From Saccharothrix saharensis (GTDB lineage: Bacteria > Actinomycetota > Actinomycetes > Mycobacteriales > Pseudonocardiaceae), in contig NZ_VFPP01000001.1 of NCBI RefSeq assembly GCF_006716745.1, positions 2,170,001-2,234,000 of the forward strand: a stretch of DNA of 64,000 bases, in the 5' to 3' direction. Below the pieces are notes generated by a model, which did not search any database, had not been told where the DNA came from, and saw only the letters and a list, made by a program, of their open reading frames with translations. The position numbers were made by a program, and so were the translations under genes. Of the stretch, positions 16,748 to 24,290 are shown one piece after another; positions within the stretch are counted from its first letter, which is position 1; each line of letters opens with the position of its first letter.

Positions 16748-18088
16748 ATGCACGTCGAGACGATCAGCACGGCAGCCCTGGGCGACCGCGGCTACCTGGT
16801 GCACGACGGCGAGACGGCCCTCGTCATCGACCCCCAGCGCGACTTCGACCGCGTCGAGGACCTGGCCACCCGCCTGGGCGTCCGGATCACGCACGTCGCC
16901 GAGACCCACGTGCACAACGACTACGTCACCGGCGGCCTGGCGCTCGCCCACCGCCACCACGCCACCTACCTCGTGGCCGCCGCCGAGGACGTGTCGTTCG
17001 ACCGCCACCCCGTCCACCCGGGCGACACGCTCTCCGTGGGCTCGATGACGGTCACCGCCGTCGCCACCCCCGGTCACACCGAGCACCACCTGGCCTACCT
17101 GGTCGAGCACGACGGTCGGCGGGCCGTGTTCTCCGGCGGCAACCTGCTGTTCGGCTCGGTCGGCCGCACCGACCTGGTCGCGCCGGACCGGACCACCGAC
17201 CTGACCCACGCCCAGTACCGCTCGGCCCGCGCGCTGGCCGACCACGCCGGCGACGACGCCACCCTCCACCCGACGCACGGGTTCGGCAGCTTCTGCTCCT
17301 CCGGGCCGGCCGTCGTCACCGACGGGTCGACCATCGCCGAGCAACGCCGCTCCAACCACGTCCTCACCGACGACGACGAGCAGCACTTCGTGCGGGACCT
17401 GATCGCGAACCTGACCACCTACCCGTCGTACTACTCGCACATGGCCCCGCTGAACCGCCTCGGACCGGGCGCGCCCGACCTCTCGCTGCCCGAACCCCTC
17501 CGACCCGCGGAACTCCGGGTCCGCATCGCCGACGGCCAGTGGGTCGTCGACCTGCGTTCACGAGTCGCGTTCGCGGCCGGGCACCTGGCCGGCACGGTCA
17601 GCGTCGAGTACGGCCAGAGCTTCACCACCTACCTGGGCTGGACGCTGCCGTGGGGTGAGCCGGTCACGCTCGTCGGCTCCGAGGAGGACGTGCGCGCGGC
17701 GATCCGCGACCTGTCCCGCATCGGCGTCGACCGCCCCGCCGCCGCGATCGGAGACCCCGCCGACGGCCTCGCGCCCGACCACCCGGTCGTCGCCTACCGC
17801 CGCGCCACCTGGTCCGACCTGCCGCATGCCGACCGGCCGGTCGTGCTGGACGTGCGGCGCACCGACGAGCACGCCGACCGCCACGTCACCGGCTCGGTCA
17901 ACATCCCGCTGCACGACCTGATCGCCAGACTGGACGAGGTGCCGCCCGGCGAGGTGTGGGTGCACTGCGCCTCGGGCTACCGGGCCGGCATCGCGGCGAG
18001 CCTCCTGCACCGCGCCGGTCGTGACGTCGTCCACCTCGACGGCGACTGGACCCAGGCCACGCACGCGGGCGTGGCGACATCACCGTGA
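16748..18088 (+). CDS. MBL-fold hydrolase with rhodanese domains (persulfide dioxygenase-like)
   Basis: This 446-residue protein starts at ATG 16748 after CGGAGGTGAG; the upstream in-frame ATG would place the operator inside the gene. Residues 1-235 are a metallo-beta-lactamase fold with THVHNDYVTGG (H54, H56, D58) and TPGHTEHH. The usual final histidine of HxHxDH is a tyrosine, a variant also known in these fused proteins. Two rhodanese-like domains follow; the second has an active-site loop HCASGYRAG with its cysteine. ETHE1-like proteins oxidise glutathione persulfide to sulfite, which fits the sulfite exporter gene overlapping its stop. Confidence 0.87.
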   Translation: MHVETISTAALGDRGYLVHDGETALVIDPQRDFDRVEDLATRLGVRITHVAETHVHNDYVTGGLALAHRHHATYLVAAAEDVSFDRHPVHPGDTLSVGSMTVTAVATPGHTEHHLAYLVEHDGRRAVFSGGNLLFGSVGRTDLVAPDRTTDLTHAQYRSARALADHAGDDATLHPTHGFGSFCSSGPAVVTDGSTIAEQRRSNHVLTDDDEQHFVRDLIANLTTYPSYYSHMAPLNRLGPGAPDLSLPEPLRPAELRVRIADGQWVVDLRSRVAFAAGHLAGTVSVEYGQSFTTYLGWTLPWGEPVTLVGSEEDVRAAIRDLSRIGVDRPAAAIGDPADGLAPDHPVVAYRRATWSDLPHADRPVVLDVRRTDEHADRHVTGSVNIPLHDLIARLDEVPPGEVWVHCASGYRAGIAASLLHRAGRDVVHLDGDWTQATHAGVATSP

Positions 18089-18897
18089 CCCCGCTCATCC
18101 TCGCCCTCGTCGCCGGGGCCGTCGTCGGGCTGTCCCTGGGGGCGCTCGGCGGCGGCGGCAGCGTGCTCGCCGTGCCGGCGCTGATCTACCTGCTGGGCTT
18201 CACCCCGGACCACGCCACCGCCGCGAGCCTGCTGGTCGTCGCCGCCACCTCGCTGACCGCGCTGAGCGCGCACGCCCGGTCCGGCGCGGTGCGCTGGCGG
18301 CTGGGCGCGGCGTTCGCCCTCGCCGGCCTGGTCCCCGCCGCAGCCGCCGGCGTGCTGACCCCGCACGTCCCGGCACCCGTGCTGACCGGCGCTTTCGCCC
18401 TGATCGCCGCCTTCGCCGCCTTCTCGCTGCTGCGCAACCGCTCTCACCACGCCCACCCGACTTCCACCGACCCCGCCCGCACCCGGACCACCGGCACACG
18501 CACCCGCCCCACCCGGACCCGCGTCCTCCGCACCACCGGCCTCGGCGCGGGCCTGGGTGCGATGACCGGCTTCCTCGGCGTGGGCGGCGGCTTCCTCACC
18601 GTGCCCGCCCTCGTCGGCATCCTCTCCGTCCCCATGACGGCCGCCGTCGGCACCAGCCTCCTCGTCATCACCGCGAACGCGACCGTCGCCCTCACCGCCC
18701 GCCTGGGCGACCTCGCCCTGCTGAACTGGACGCTGATCGGCCCGTTCGCCGCCGCCGCGCTGCTCGGCGCCTGGGACGGCAAGCGGCTCGCCGCCAAGGT
18801 CCGCGCCACCACCCTGCAACGGCTCTTCGCCGCCGTCCTGCTCACCGTCGCCGTGCTCATGGCCGTCGACGCCGCACGCCGCGCGTTCACCGCCTGA
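18085..18897 (+). CDS. TauE/SafE-family membrane transporter (probable sulfite/sulfur anion exporter)
   Basis: This 270-residue membrane protein has two homologous halves. Each starts with a glycine-rich membrane turn: SLGALGGGGSVLAVPAL near residue 20 and GFLGVGGGFLTVPAL near residue 165. The hydrophilic, Thr/Arg-rich middle (about 118-150) separates them. The GTG start overlaps the stop of the persulfide-dioxygenase-like gene, so the two are coupled. Export of sulfite or thiosulfate made by its neighbour is the simplest reading. Confidence 0.88.
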   Translation: MTPLILALVAGAVVGLSLGALGGGGSVLAVPALIYLLGFTPDHATAASLLVVAATSLTALSAHARSGAVRWRLGAAFALAGLVPAAAAGVLTPHVPAPVLTGAFALIAAFAAFSLLRNRSHHAHPTSTDPARTRTTGTRTRPTRTRVLRTTGLGAGLGAMTGFLGVGGGFLTVPALVGILSVPMTAAVGTSLLVITANATVALTARLGDLALLNWTLIGPFAAAALLGAWDGKRLAAKVRATTLQRLFAAVLLTVAVLMAVDAARRAFTA

Positions 18898-18934
18898 ACA
18901 CACGCAACGCACCACAACCCACCCACCACGCGGA

Positions 18935-18971
18935 GACGGCCCCTGGCTGGGAGAGGGCGCCAGGGGCCGTC
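18935..18971. terminator. Bidirectional terminator hairpin
   Basis: GACGGCCCCTGG at 18935-18946 pairs perfectly with its complement at 18960-18971 across a 13-nt loop. It sits between the converging TauE gene and the pectate lyase gene ending at 19063 and can serve both. Confidence 0.8.
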
Positions 18972-19062
18972 GGTTCACCGCACTGATCACACAGCCTGAT
19001 CCGCCGAACCGACCGGATCCGCCATGTCGGCCGGATCCGCCGGACCAGTCGGGCCGGCCAGG

Positions 19063-20001
19063 TCAGCCGACCTTGCCCACACCCGCACCGCCCTGCACGA
19101 TCGACTTCACGCTGCTCGCGCTGTCGAGGGAGTAGCCGTACGGGATCGACTTGACGCTGCCACCCTGGTCACCCGAACCCGAGTTGACGAAGTGGTTGTT
19201 GCGCGCCACCAGGTTGGCCGGGTCGGAGCTGCCCTCGCCCCGGTGGAACGGGTCGCGGGTGTTCTCGAAGTAGTTGCCCTCCACGAGCACGCCCGCTTCC
19301 TCCGTGGAAGCGACACCGTACGACGTCACGCCGCCGTAGTAGTTGTTGTAGACGTGCACGGGGTTGCCGAACCGGACCCGCGGGTGGCGCTGGTTCGTGC
19401 CGTCGAACCAGTTGTTGTGGTACGTCACCCGCAGCTTGCCGCGGTCCTCGCCGCCGTTGTCGTCGCTGTGACCCAGCAGCATGGTCTTGTCGTGGGAGCT
19501 GACCTTGTTCCACGACACGGTCACGCAGTCGGACGCGCGCTTGATGTCGATCGCACCGTCGTAGCCGTTGCGCAGGCTGTTGTGGTCGATCCAGACCCGG
19601 GTCGAGTACTGGACGTTGATCGCGTCGTCCGCCCAGTTGGTGAAGTTCAGGTTCCGGATGATCACGTTCGAGGCGTTCGACACGTTCAGGCCGTGCCCCG
19701 TGATGGTGGCACCCGAGCCGACGCCGATGATCGTCTTGTTGGACGCCACCTTCGTCATGCTCGACAGCGAGATGGTGCCGGACACGCGGATCACGGAGGC
19801 GCTGGAAGAGCCGACCGCGGAGACGAACGCCGAGGTGCTGGTGACGGTCACCGGTGAGGCACTGCCACCACCGGTGGTGCCACCGCACTGGGTCGCCCAA
19901 CCCTGGAGGTTGTACGACGCGGCGTGCGCCGAGGGCGCCATGATCACGGACGCGGCCAAGGCCGTCGTCGCGAGCAGCGCGCGGGAGATCTTGCGGGACA
20001 T
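19063..20001 (-). CDS. Secreted pectate lyase (PL1)
   Basis: This 312-residue enzyme starts at 20001, just after a GGAGGAAA ribosome binding site. The signal peptide ends near residue 28 (APSAHA). The parallel beta-helix signatures of PL1 are clear: VWIDHNSLRNGYDGAIDIK for calcium binding, and RHPRVRFG with the catalytic arginine, followed by VHVYNNYY. It cleaves polygalacturonate by beta-elimination outside the cell. It lies 83 nt behind the enolase-superfamily gene on the same strand and is probably the last member of the pectin operon that begins at 26449. Confidence 0.92.
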   Translation of the reverse strand: MSRKISRALLATTALAASVIMAPSAHAASYNLQGWATQCGGTTGGGSASPVTVTSTSAFVSAVGSSSASVIRVSGTISLSSMTKVASNKTIIGVGSGATITGHGLNVSNASNVIIRNLNFTNWADDAINVQYSTRVWIDHNSLRNGYDGAIDIKRASDCVTVSWNKVSSHDKTMLLGHSDDNGGEDRGKLRVTYHNNWFDGTNQRHPRVRFGNPVHVYNNYYGGVTSYGVASTEEAGVLVEGNYFENTRDPFHRGEGSSDPANLVARNNHFVNSGSGDQGGSVKSIPYGYSLDSASSVKSIVQGGAGVGKVG

Positions 20002-20084
20002 GCGGTTTCCTCCATACGACTGTGGATGAAAAGGGAACCGGCGGCGGATGGCCACGTGGCGGCGACCGAGGGCTTACACCGGAC

Positions 20085-21236
20085 TCACCACCTCTCCGCG
20101 GTGTGGGCGCGAATGTGCTCGACGTCGAACTCGTCGCCCAGACCGGCAGAGGAGGTCAGGGTGACGTGCCCGTCCGCGTCGAGCGGGTCGGCGATCGCGA
20201 GTCGGTGCGGCGGCACGCGGTCGAAGTCGTGCAGCGGGTGCAGCAGGCCGCGCTCGTACCAGCGGCCGTTGTCGGTCCCGCCGAGCACGGCGAGGCTCGC
20301 CGAGCCGTCGCCGTGGATCTCGCAGTCCATGTTGAACGCCTCGGCCAGGTGCAGCGCCTTGATCGTCGGCGAGATGCCGCCGACGTCGGTGGGCCCGGCG
20401 CGCAGGATGTCGCACGCGCCGGACGTGATCCACTCGGCACGGGTCAGGTGCTTGCCCCAGGCCACCTCCGGTCCGATCACCGGGATGGACAGCTGCTCGG
20501 CCAACCACCGGTAGGAGCTGATCGACGCCTCCTCCATCGGCTCCTCGAACCAGTAGAAGTCCAGCGCCTCCAGCGCCCGGCCGAGCTCCAGCGCCTCGGT
20601 GCGCGAGTACCAGTGGTTCGCGTCCAGCATCAACGCGATCTCCGGCCCCACCGCCTCGCGCACCGCCTCGCACGCCGCGATGTCCGCGCGCACGCTGGGC
20701 GCGCCCGGCACCGGCGGCATCCACGTGTGCAGCTTGATCGCCCGGTAACCGCGCTCGACGAGCTGCTTCGCGAACGCCGCGTAGTCGCCCGGCGTGCTCA
20801 GCCCGCCGGGGATCTCGTCACCGCACATGGTGCTGGCGTAGGCCGGGACGCGCTCGCGCGCGCCGCCGAGCAGCTTCCACACCGGCTGCCCGACCTTCTT
20901 GCCCACCAGGTCCCACAACGCGGTGTCGACGTAGCCCAGCGCCCGGTCGGTGAACCGGCCGTGCGACCCGCGCTGCTTGCGGGCCATCTTGCGCCAGAGC
21001 CCTTCCCGGTCCCACGGGTCCGCGCCGATCAGCACGGGCTTGACGATCGAGTCGAGCACGGCGGGCCGCAGCTGGTCGGGGTGCACCTGGACGCGGCCGA
21101 CGACGCCGTCCGAGTCGGTGATCTCCAGCAGCGCCTCGCGGACCTCGTGCTCGGCGCTCGGGTGCCGGTGCCCGTGCGGGTCCACCGCGGTCCACGCGGT
21201 GGTCGTGAACACCGACACCTCGACGCGCTCGATCAC
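20085..21236 (-). CDS. Enolase-superfamily (mandelate racemase/muconate lactonizing-like) sugar-acid enzyme
   Basis: This 383-residue protein starts at GTG 21236, overlapping the binding-protein stop by 4 nt. The frame is open further upstream inside that gene. Metal ligands are visible in MLDANHWYS (Asp), WFEEPMEE (Glu) and VIGPEVAWG (Glu), with an acid/base candidate His in EIHGDG. The KxK motif of mandelate racemase is replaced by KLH (in AIKLHTW). Members dehydrate or isomerise aldonic and uronic acids. Within a pectin operon, a galacturonate- or rhamnose-derived acid is the likely substrate, but the exact reaction cannot be read. Confidence 0.8.
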   Translation of the reverse strand: MIERVEVSVFTTTAWTAVDPHGHRHPSAEHEVREALLEITDSDGVVGRVQVHPDQLRPAVLDSIVKPVLIGADPWDREGLWRKMARKQRGSHGRFTDRALGYVDTALWDLVGKKVGQPVWKLLGGARERVPAYASTMCGDEIPGGLSTPGDYAAFAKQLVERGYRAIKLHTWMPPVPGAPSVRADIAACEAVREAVGPEIALMLDANHWYSRTEALELGRALEALDFYWFEEPMEEASISSYRWLAEQLSIPVIGPEVAWGKHLTRAEWITSGACDILRAGPTDVGGISPTIKALHLAEAFNMDCEIHGDGSASLAVLGGTDNGRWYERGLLHPLHDFDRVPPHRLAIADPLDADGHVTLTSSAGLGDEFDVEHIRAHTAERW

Positions 21237-22519
21237 TTGCGGTCCTCCCATTCCTTCTGGGCCTCGGTGAGCTTGTTCGCCATCTCGTCCAGGAACTGCT
21301 GGCCGCTGAGCTCGCCGAGGAGCACCTTCTGGTACTGGGGCTCGCTGTCGGTCTTGGTGATCGACGAGTACTGCGGCAGGTACACCGGCGCCGGCACGAG
21401 CACCGTGGTCGGGTCCTCCAACACCCCGAGCGCCATCTTCACGTGGGCGGCCTGGTCGATCCACGCCGCGCCGCGCACGTCGGTGTTGGCCGGGATCTGG
21501 CCGACCTTCTCGTTCCAGTAGCTGTTGGACTCGGCCGAGGTGAGGAACTCGGCGAACTTCCACGCCGCGTCCTGGTGCTCGCTGTTCTTGAACACCGCGA
21601 AGCCGTCGGTCGGGTTGGGCACCACGGTCCGCTTGCCGCTCGGGCCGACCGGCAGCGGCATCGCGGCGACCTTGTCGCCCAGCGCCTTGGTGACGTCGCT
21701 GTAGGAGCCCAGGTTGTGGTGCATCATCGCGACCGAACCACCGGTGAACTGGGCGATCATCTGGGTGAAGCTGTTGTTGACGTCGGCCTCGGGGGTGGCC
21801 TTCTTGTAGAGGTCGGCGACCCTGTCCACGAGCTCGGCGTTGGCCGGGTCGTTGAGCGTGCTCTTGCCGTCCTTGAAGAAGGTGTCCACGCCGGAGTACG
21901 CGTACGCCTCGGTGATCAGCTGGAACACCGAGCCGGCACCACCGCGGATGGTGTAGCCGTACTTGTTCGCGGCCGTGTCGGTCAGCTTCGTGGCCGTGGT
22001 GATGAACTCGTCCCAGGTCTTCGGCGCTTCCAGGCCCGCGTCCTCGAACCAGTCCGTGCGGTACCAGATGATGTCCATGTTGGCCGACGACGGAACGATG
22101 TAGAGCTTGCCGTCCGGCGCGGTCTGGCGAACGGTCTCCACCAGCGAGGGCAGGAGCTTGTCCTTCAGCGCGCCGCCGTTGATGCGGTCGTCGAGCGGCG
22201 CCAGCGCCTCCTGGCCGACCAGGTGCGCGAGGTACGAGGTGGTGACGCCACCGACGTCGGGCGTCTCACCGCCGGCGATGGCGGTGTCGTACTTCTGCTG
22301 CACGGACGCGCTCGGGATGCCGACGTACTCGACCTTGATGGTCGGGTTCGCCGCCTCGAAGCGCGAGATCAGCTCCTTGTAGATCGGCTCACGCGCGGGG
22401 CCGCCGTTGTTGTCCCAGAACGTGATGGTGACGTTCCCGTCGCTCCCGCCGCCTCCCTCCGACGAGCAGGCGGACAGCGCCAGCGCGGCGGCGGCCACGG
22501 CGACCAGCAGTTTTCTCAT
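21233..22519 (-). CDS. Sugar ABC transporter substrate-binding lipoprotein (CUT1 family)
   Basis: This 428-residue lipoprotein has a lipobox LALSAC with Cys18, so it is anchored to the outer face of the membrane. The mature part has the features of extracellular solute-binding family 1, such as ITFWDNNGGPAR at the start and DGFAVFKNSEHQDAAWKFAEF later. The context (pectate lyase, pectinesterase, two permeases) suggests it captures pectin-derived oligogalacturonides. Its own ATPase is absent, as usual for actinomycete CUT1 systems that share an MsiK-type ATPase. Confidence 0.9.
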   Translation of the reverse strand: MRKLLVAVAAAALALSACSSEGGGGSDGNVTITFWDNNGGPAREPIYKELISRFEAANPTIKVEYVGIPSASVQQKYDTAIAGGETPDVGGVTTSYLAHLVGQEALAPLDDRINGGALKDKLLPSLVETVRQTAPDGKLYIVPSSANMDIIWYRTDWFEDAGLEAPKTWDEFITTATKLTDTAANKYGYTIRGGAGSVFQLITEAYAYSGVDTFFKDGKSTLNDPANAELVDRVADLYKKATPEADVNNSFTQMIAQFTGGSVAMMHHNLGSYSDVTKALGDKVAAMPLPVGPSGKRTVVPNPTDGFAVFKNSEHQDAAWKFAEFLTSAESNSYWNEKVGQIPANTDVRGAAWIDQAAHVKMALGVLEDPTTVLVPAPVYLPQYSSITKTDSEPQYQKVLLGELSGQQFLDEMANKLTEAQKEWEDRK

Positions 22520-22527
22520 GATGCTCC

Positions 22528-23418
22528 CTATCCCTTGACAGCCCCGGCGCTGAGCCCCTGCACCAGGAACCGCTGCACGACGGCGAAAACCAGGACCACC
22601 GGCACGGCTGCGACCACGCCACCGGCGGCGAGTGCCCCGAAGTCGGTGTTGAACTCACCCAACGTGTAACTCAGGCCGACCGGCAAGGTGAACTTGTCCT
22701 GCTTCGTCGCGAACATCAGCGCGAACAGGAACTGGTTCCAAGCTCCGATGAACGCGAACGACCCGACCGCCACCAGGGCGGGCTTGAGCTGCGGCAGGAC
22801 GACCGCGAAGAACGCCCGCAGGCGCGAGCAGCCGTCCACCATGGCGGCTTCCTCCAGCTCCACCGAGATGTTGCGGATGAACCCGCTCATCAGGATCAGC
22901 GACAGCGGCAGCTGGAACGCGACCTCCGCGATGATCAGGCCGGTGAGGCTGTTGAGCAGCCCCAACCCCTTGAAGATCACGAACAGCGGGATGAGCATCA
23001 TCGCGCCGGGGATGAACTGGCTGCACAGCATCGCCAGCAGGAACACCCGCTGGCCGCGGAACTTGAACCGCGCGAGCGCGTAGCCGCCCATCACCGACAG
23101 GATGGTCACGAACACGAGCACGCCCAGGCCCATGACCACGCTGTTGTAGAAGAAGATGCCGAACCCGATGTCGTTCCACACCGTGTCGAAGTGCTCCAAC
23201 GAGATCGGCCACGGCACGAGCTGCGTCGAACCGCTCGGCCGCACCGCGAACACGAGCATCCAGTAGAACGGGATGAGCGTGAACAGCAAGTACAGCACCA
23301 GCGGCACGTGGATCATCCACGGCTTGCCCGGCTCCTCGGCCACCGCCCGGCGACGCCGCTTGGTCGGCCGGGGCGGTGGCGGGGTGTCCACCGGCGGTCG
23401 GGTCAACGTCTCGGTCAT
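22528..23418 (-). CDS. Carbohydrate ABC transporter permease (MalG type)
   Basis: This 296-residue inner-membrane permease starts at ATG 23418, overlapping the stop of the preceding permease (ATGA). The cytoplasmic coupling motif of the family is seen as EEAAMVDGCSRLRAFFAVVLPQ. About six membrane spans are expected. The N-terminal 35 residues are Pro/Arg-rich and cytoplasmic. It pairs with the gene at 23415-24290 to form the channel of the pectin-oligosaccharide importer. Confidence 0.92.
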   Translation of the reverse strand: MTETLTRPPVDTPPPPRPTKRRRRAVAEEPGKPWMIHVPLVLYLLFTLIPFYWMLVFAVRPSGSTQLVPWPISLEHFDTVWNDIGFGIFFYNSVVMGLGVLVFVTILSVMGGYALARFKFRGQRVFLLAMLCSQFIPGAMMLIPLFVIFKGLGLLNSLTGLIIAEVAFQLPLSLILMSGFIRNISVELEEAAMVDGCSRLRAFFAVVLPQLKPALVAVGSFAFIGAWNQFLFALMFATKQDKFTLPVGLSYTLGEFNTDFGALAAGGVVAAVPVVLVFAVVQRFLVQGLSAGAVKG

Positions 23419-24290
23419 GCGCGACTCCCGAACTTCGACAACCGCAGGTAGGCGATCGAGAAGAACAACAGGATCAGGAACCCGGCCACGGTGAGCGCCG
23501 AGCCGTACCCGAAGTTGTGCGAGTCGACGGCCTGCCTGGCCACGTACAGCGGCAGCGTGGTGGTCTGGTTGGCCGGACCACCACCGGTCAGGGTGTAGAT
23601 GAGGTCGACGTTGTTGAACTCCCACACCGCGCGCAGCAGCGTCGACAGGATGATCGCGTCCTTGAGGTGCGGCAGGGTCACGCTGGTGAAGCGCCGCCAC
23701 CGGCTCGCGCCGTCCACGGACGCCGCCTCGTAGAGGTCCTTCGGGATGCTCTGGAGGTCGGCGAGCAGCAGGATGGCGAAGAACGGCACACCGCGCCACA
23801 GCTCGGTCACCACGAGGGCGTCGAACACCGTGTCGGGGTTGCCGAGCACCGAGGTGCCCGGCGAGCCGATGCCCCACTGGGAGAGCTGCTGGAAGATGCC
23901 GGTGGACGGGTTGAGCAGCAGGATCCAGATGCCCGTGGTGAGCACACCGGACACCGCCCACGGCGAGAACACCAGCGCCCGCGCCATGCCCCGGCCGATG
24001 AACGTCTCGTTCACGATCAGGGCCAGGACCAGGCCGAGCAGCAGTTGCAGCCCGACCTCGACGAACACCCACTTGGCGCTGAACGCGAGGCTCTGCCAGA
24101 ACAGCGGGTCGTCGAACAGCATCTGCTTGAAGTTGTCCAACCCCGCCCAGCCGTTCTTCCACGGCTGGGTGACGTTGTACCGCTGGAGGCTGTAGTAGAC
24201 GACGCTCCCGATCGGGTAGACCAGGAAGACCGCCATCAGCACCAGCGTCGGTGCGATCAGGGCGTAGGGCGCCCACGTGCGTGTTCTCAT
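23415..24290 (-). CDS. Carbohydrate ABC transporter permease (MalF type)
   Basis: This 291-residue permease starts at ATG 24290, overlapping the stop of the lyase-esterase gene (ATGA). The coupling motif YEAASVDGASRWRRFTSVTLPH and the family segment TLTGGGPANQT are visible. It is the first transporter gene of the pectin operon. The open frame continues upstream into the fusion gene, but that part is a shadow. Confidence 0.92.
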   Translation of the reverse strand: MRTRTWAPYALIAPTLVLMAVFLVYPIGSVVYYSLQRYNVTQPWKNGWAGLDNFKQMLFDDPLFWQSLAFSAKWVFVEVGLQLLLGLVLALIVNETFIGRGMARALVFSPWAVSGVLTTGIWILLLNPSTGIFQQLSQWGIGSPGTSVLGNPDTVFDALVVTELWRGVPFFAILLLADLQSIPKDLYEAASVDGASRWRRFTSVTLPHLKDAIILSTLLRAVWEFNNVDLIYTLTGGGPANQTTTLPLYVARQAVDSHNFGYGSALTVAGFLILLFFSIAYLRLSKFGSRA

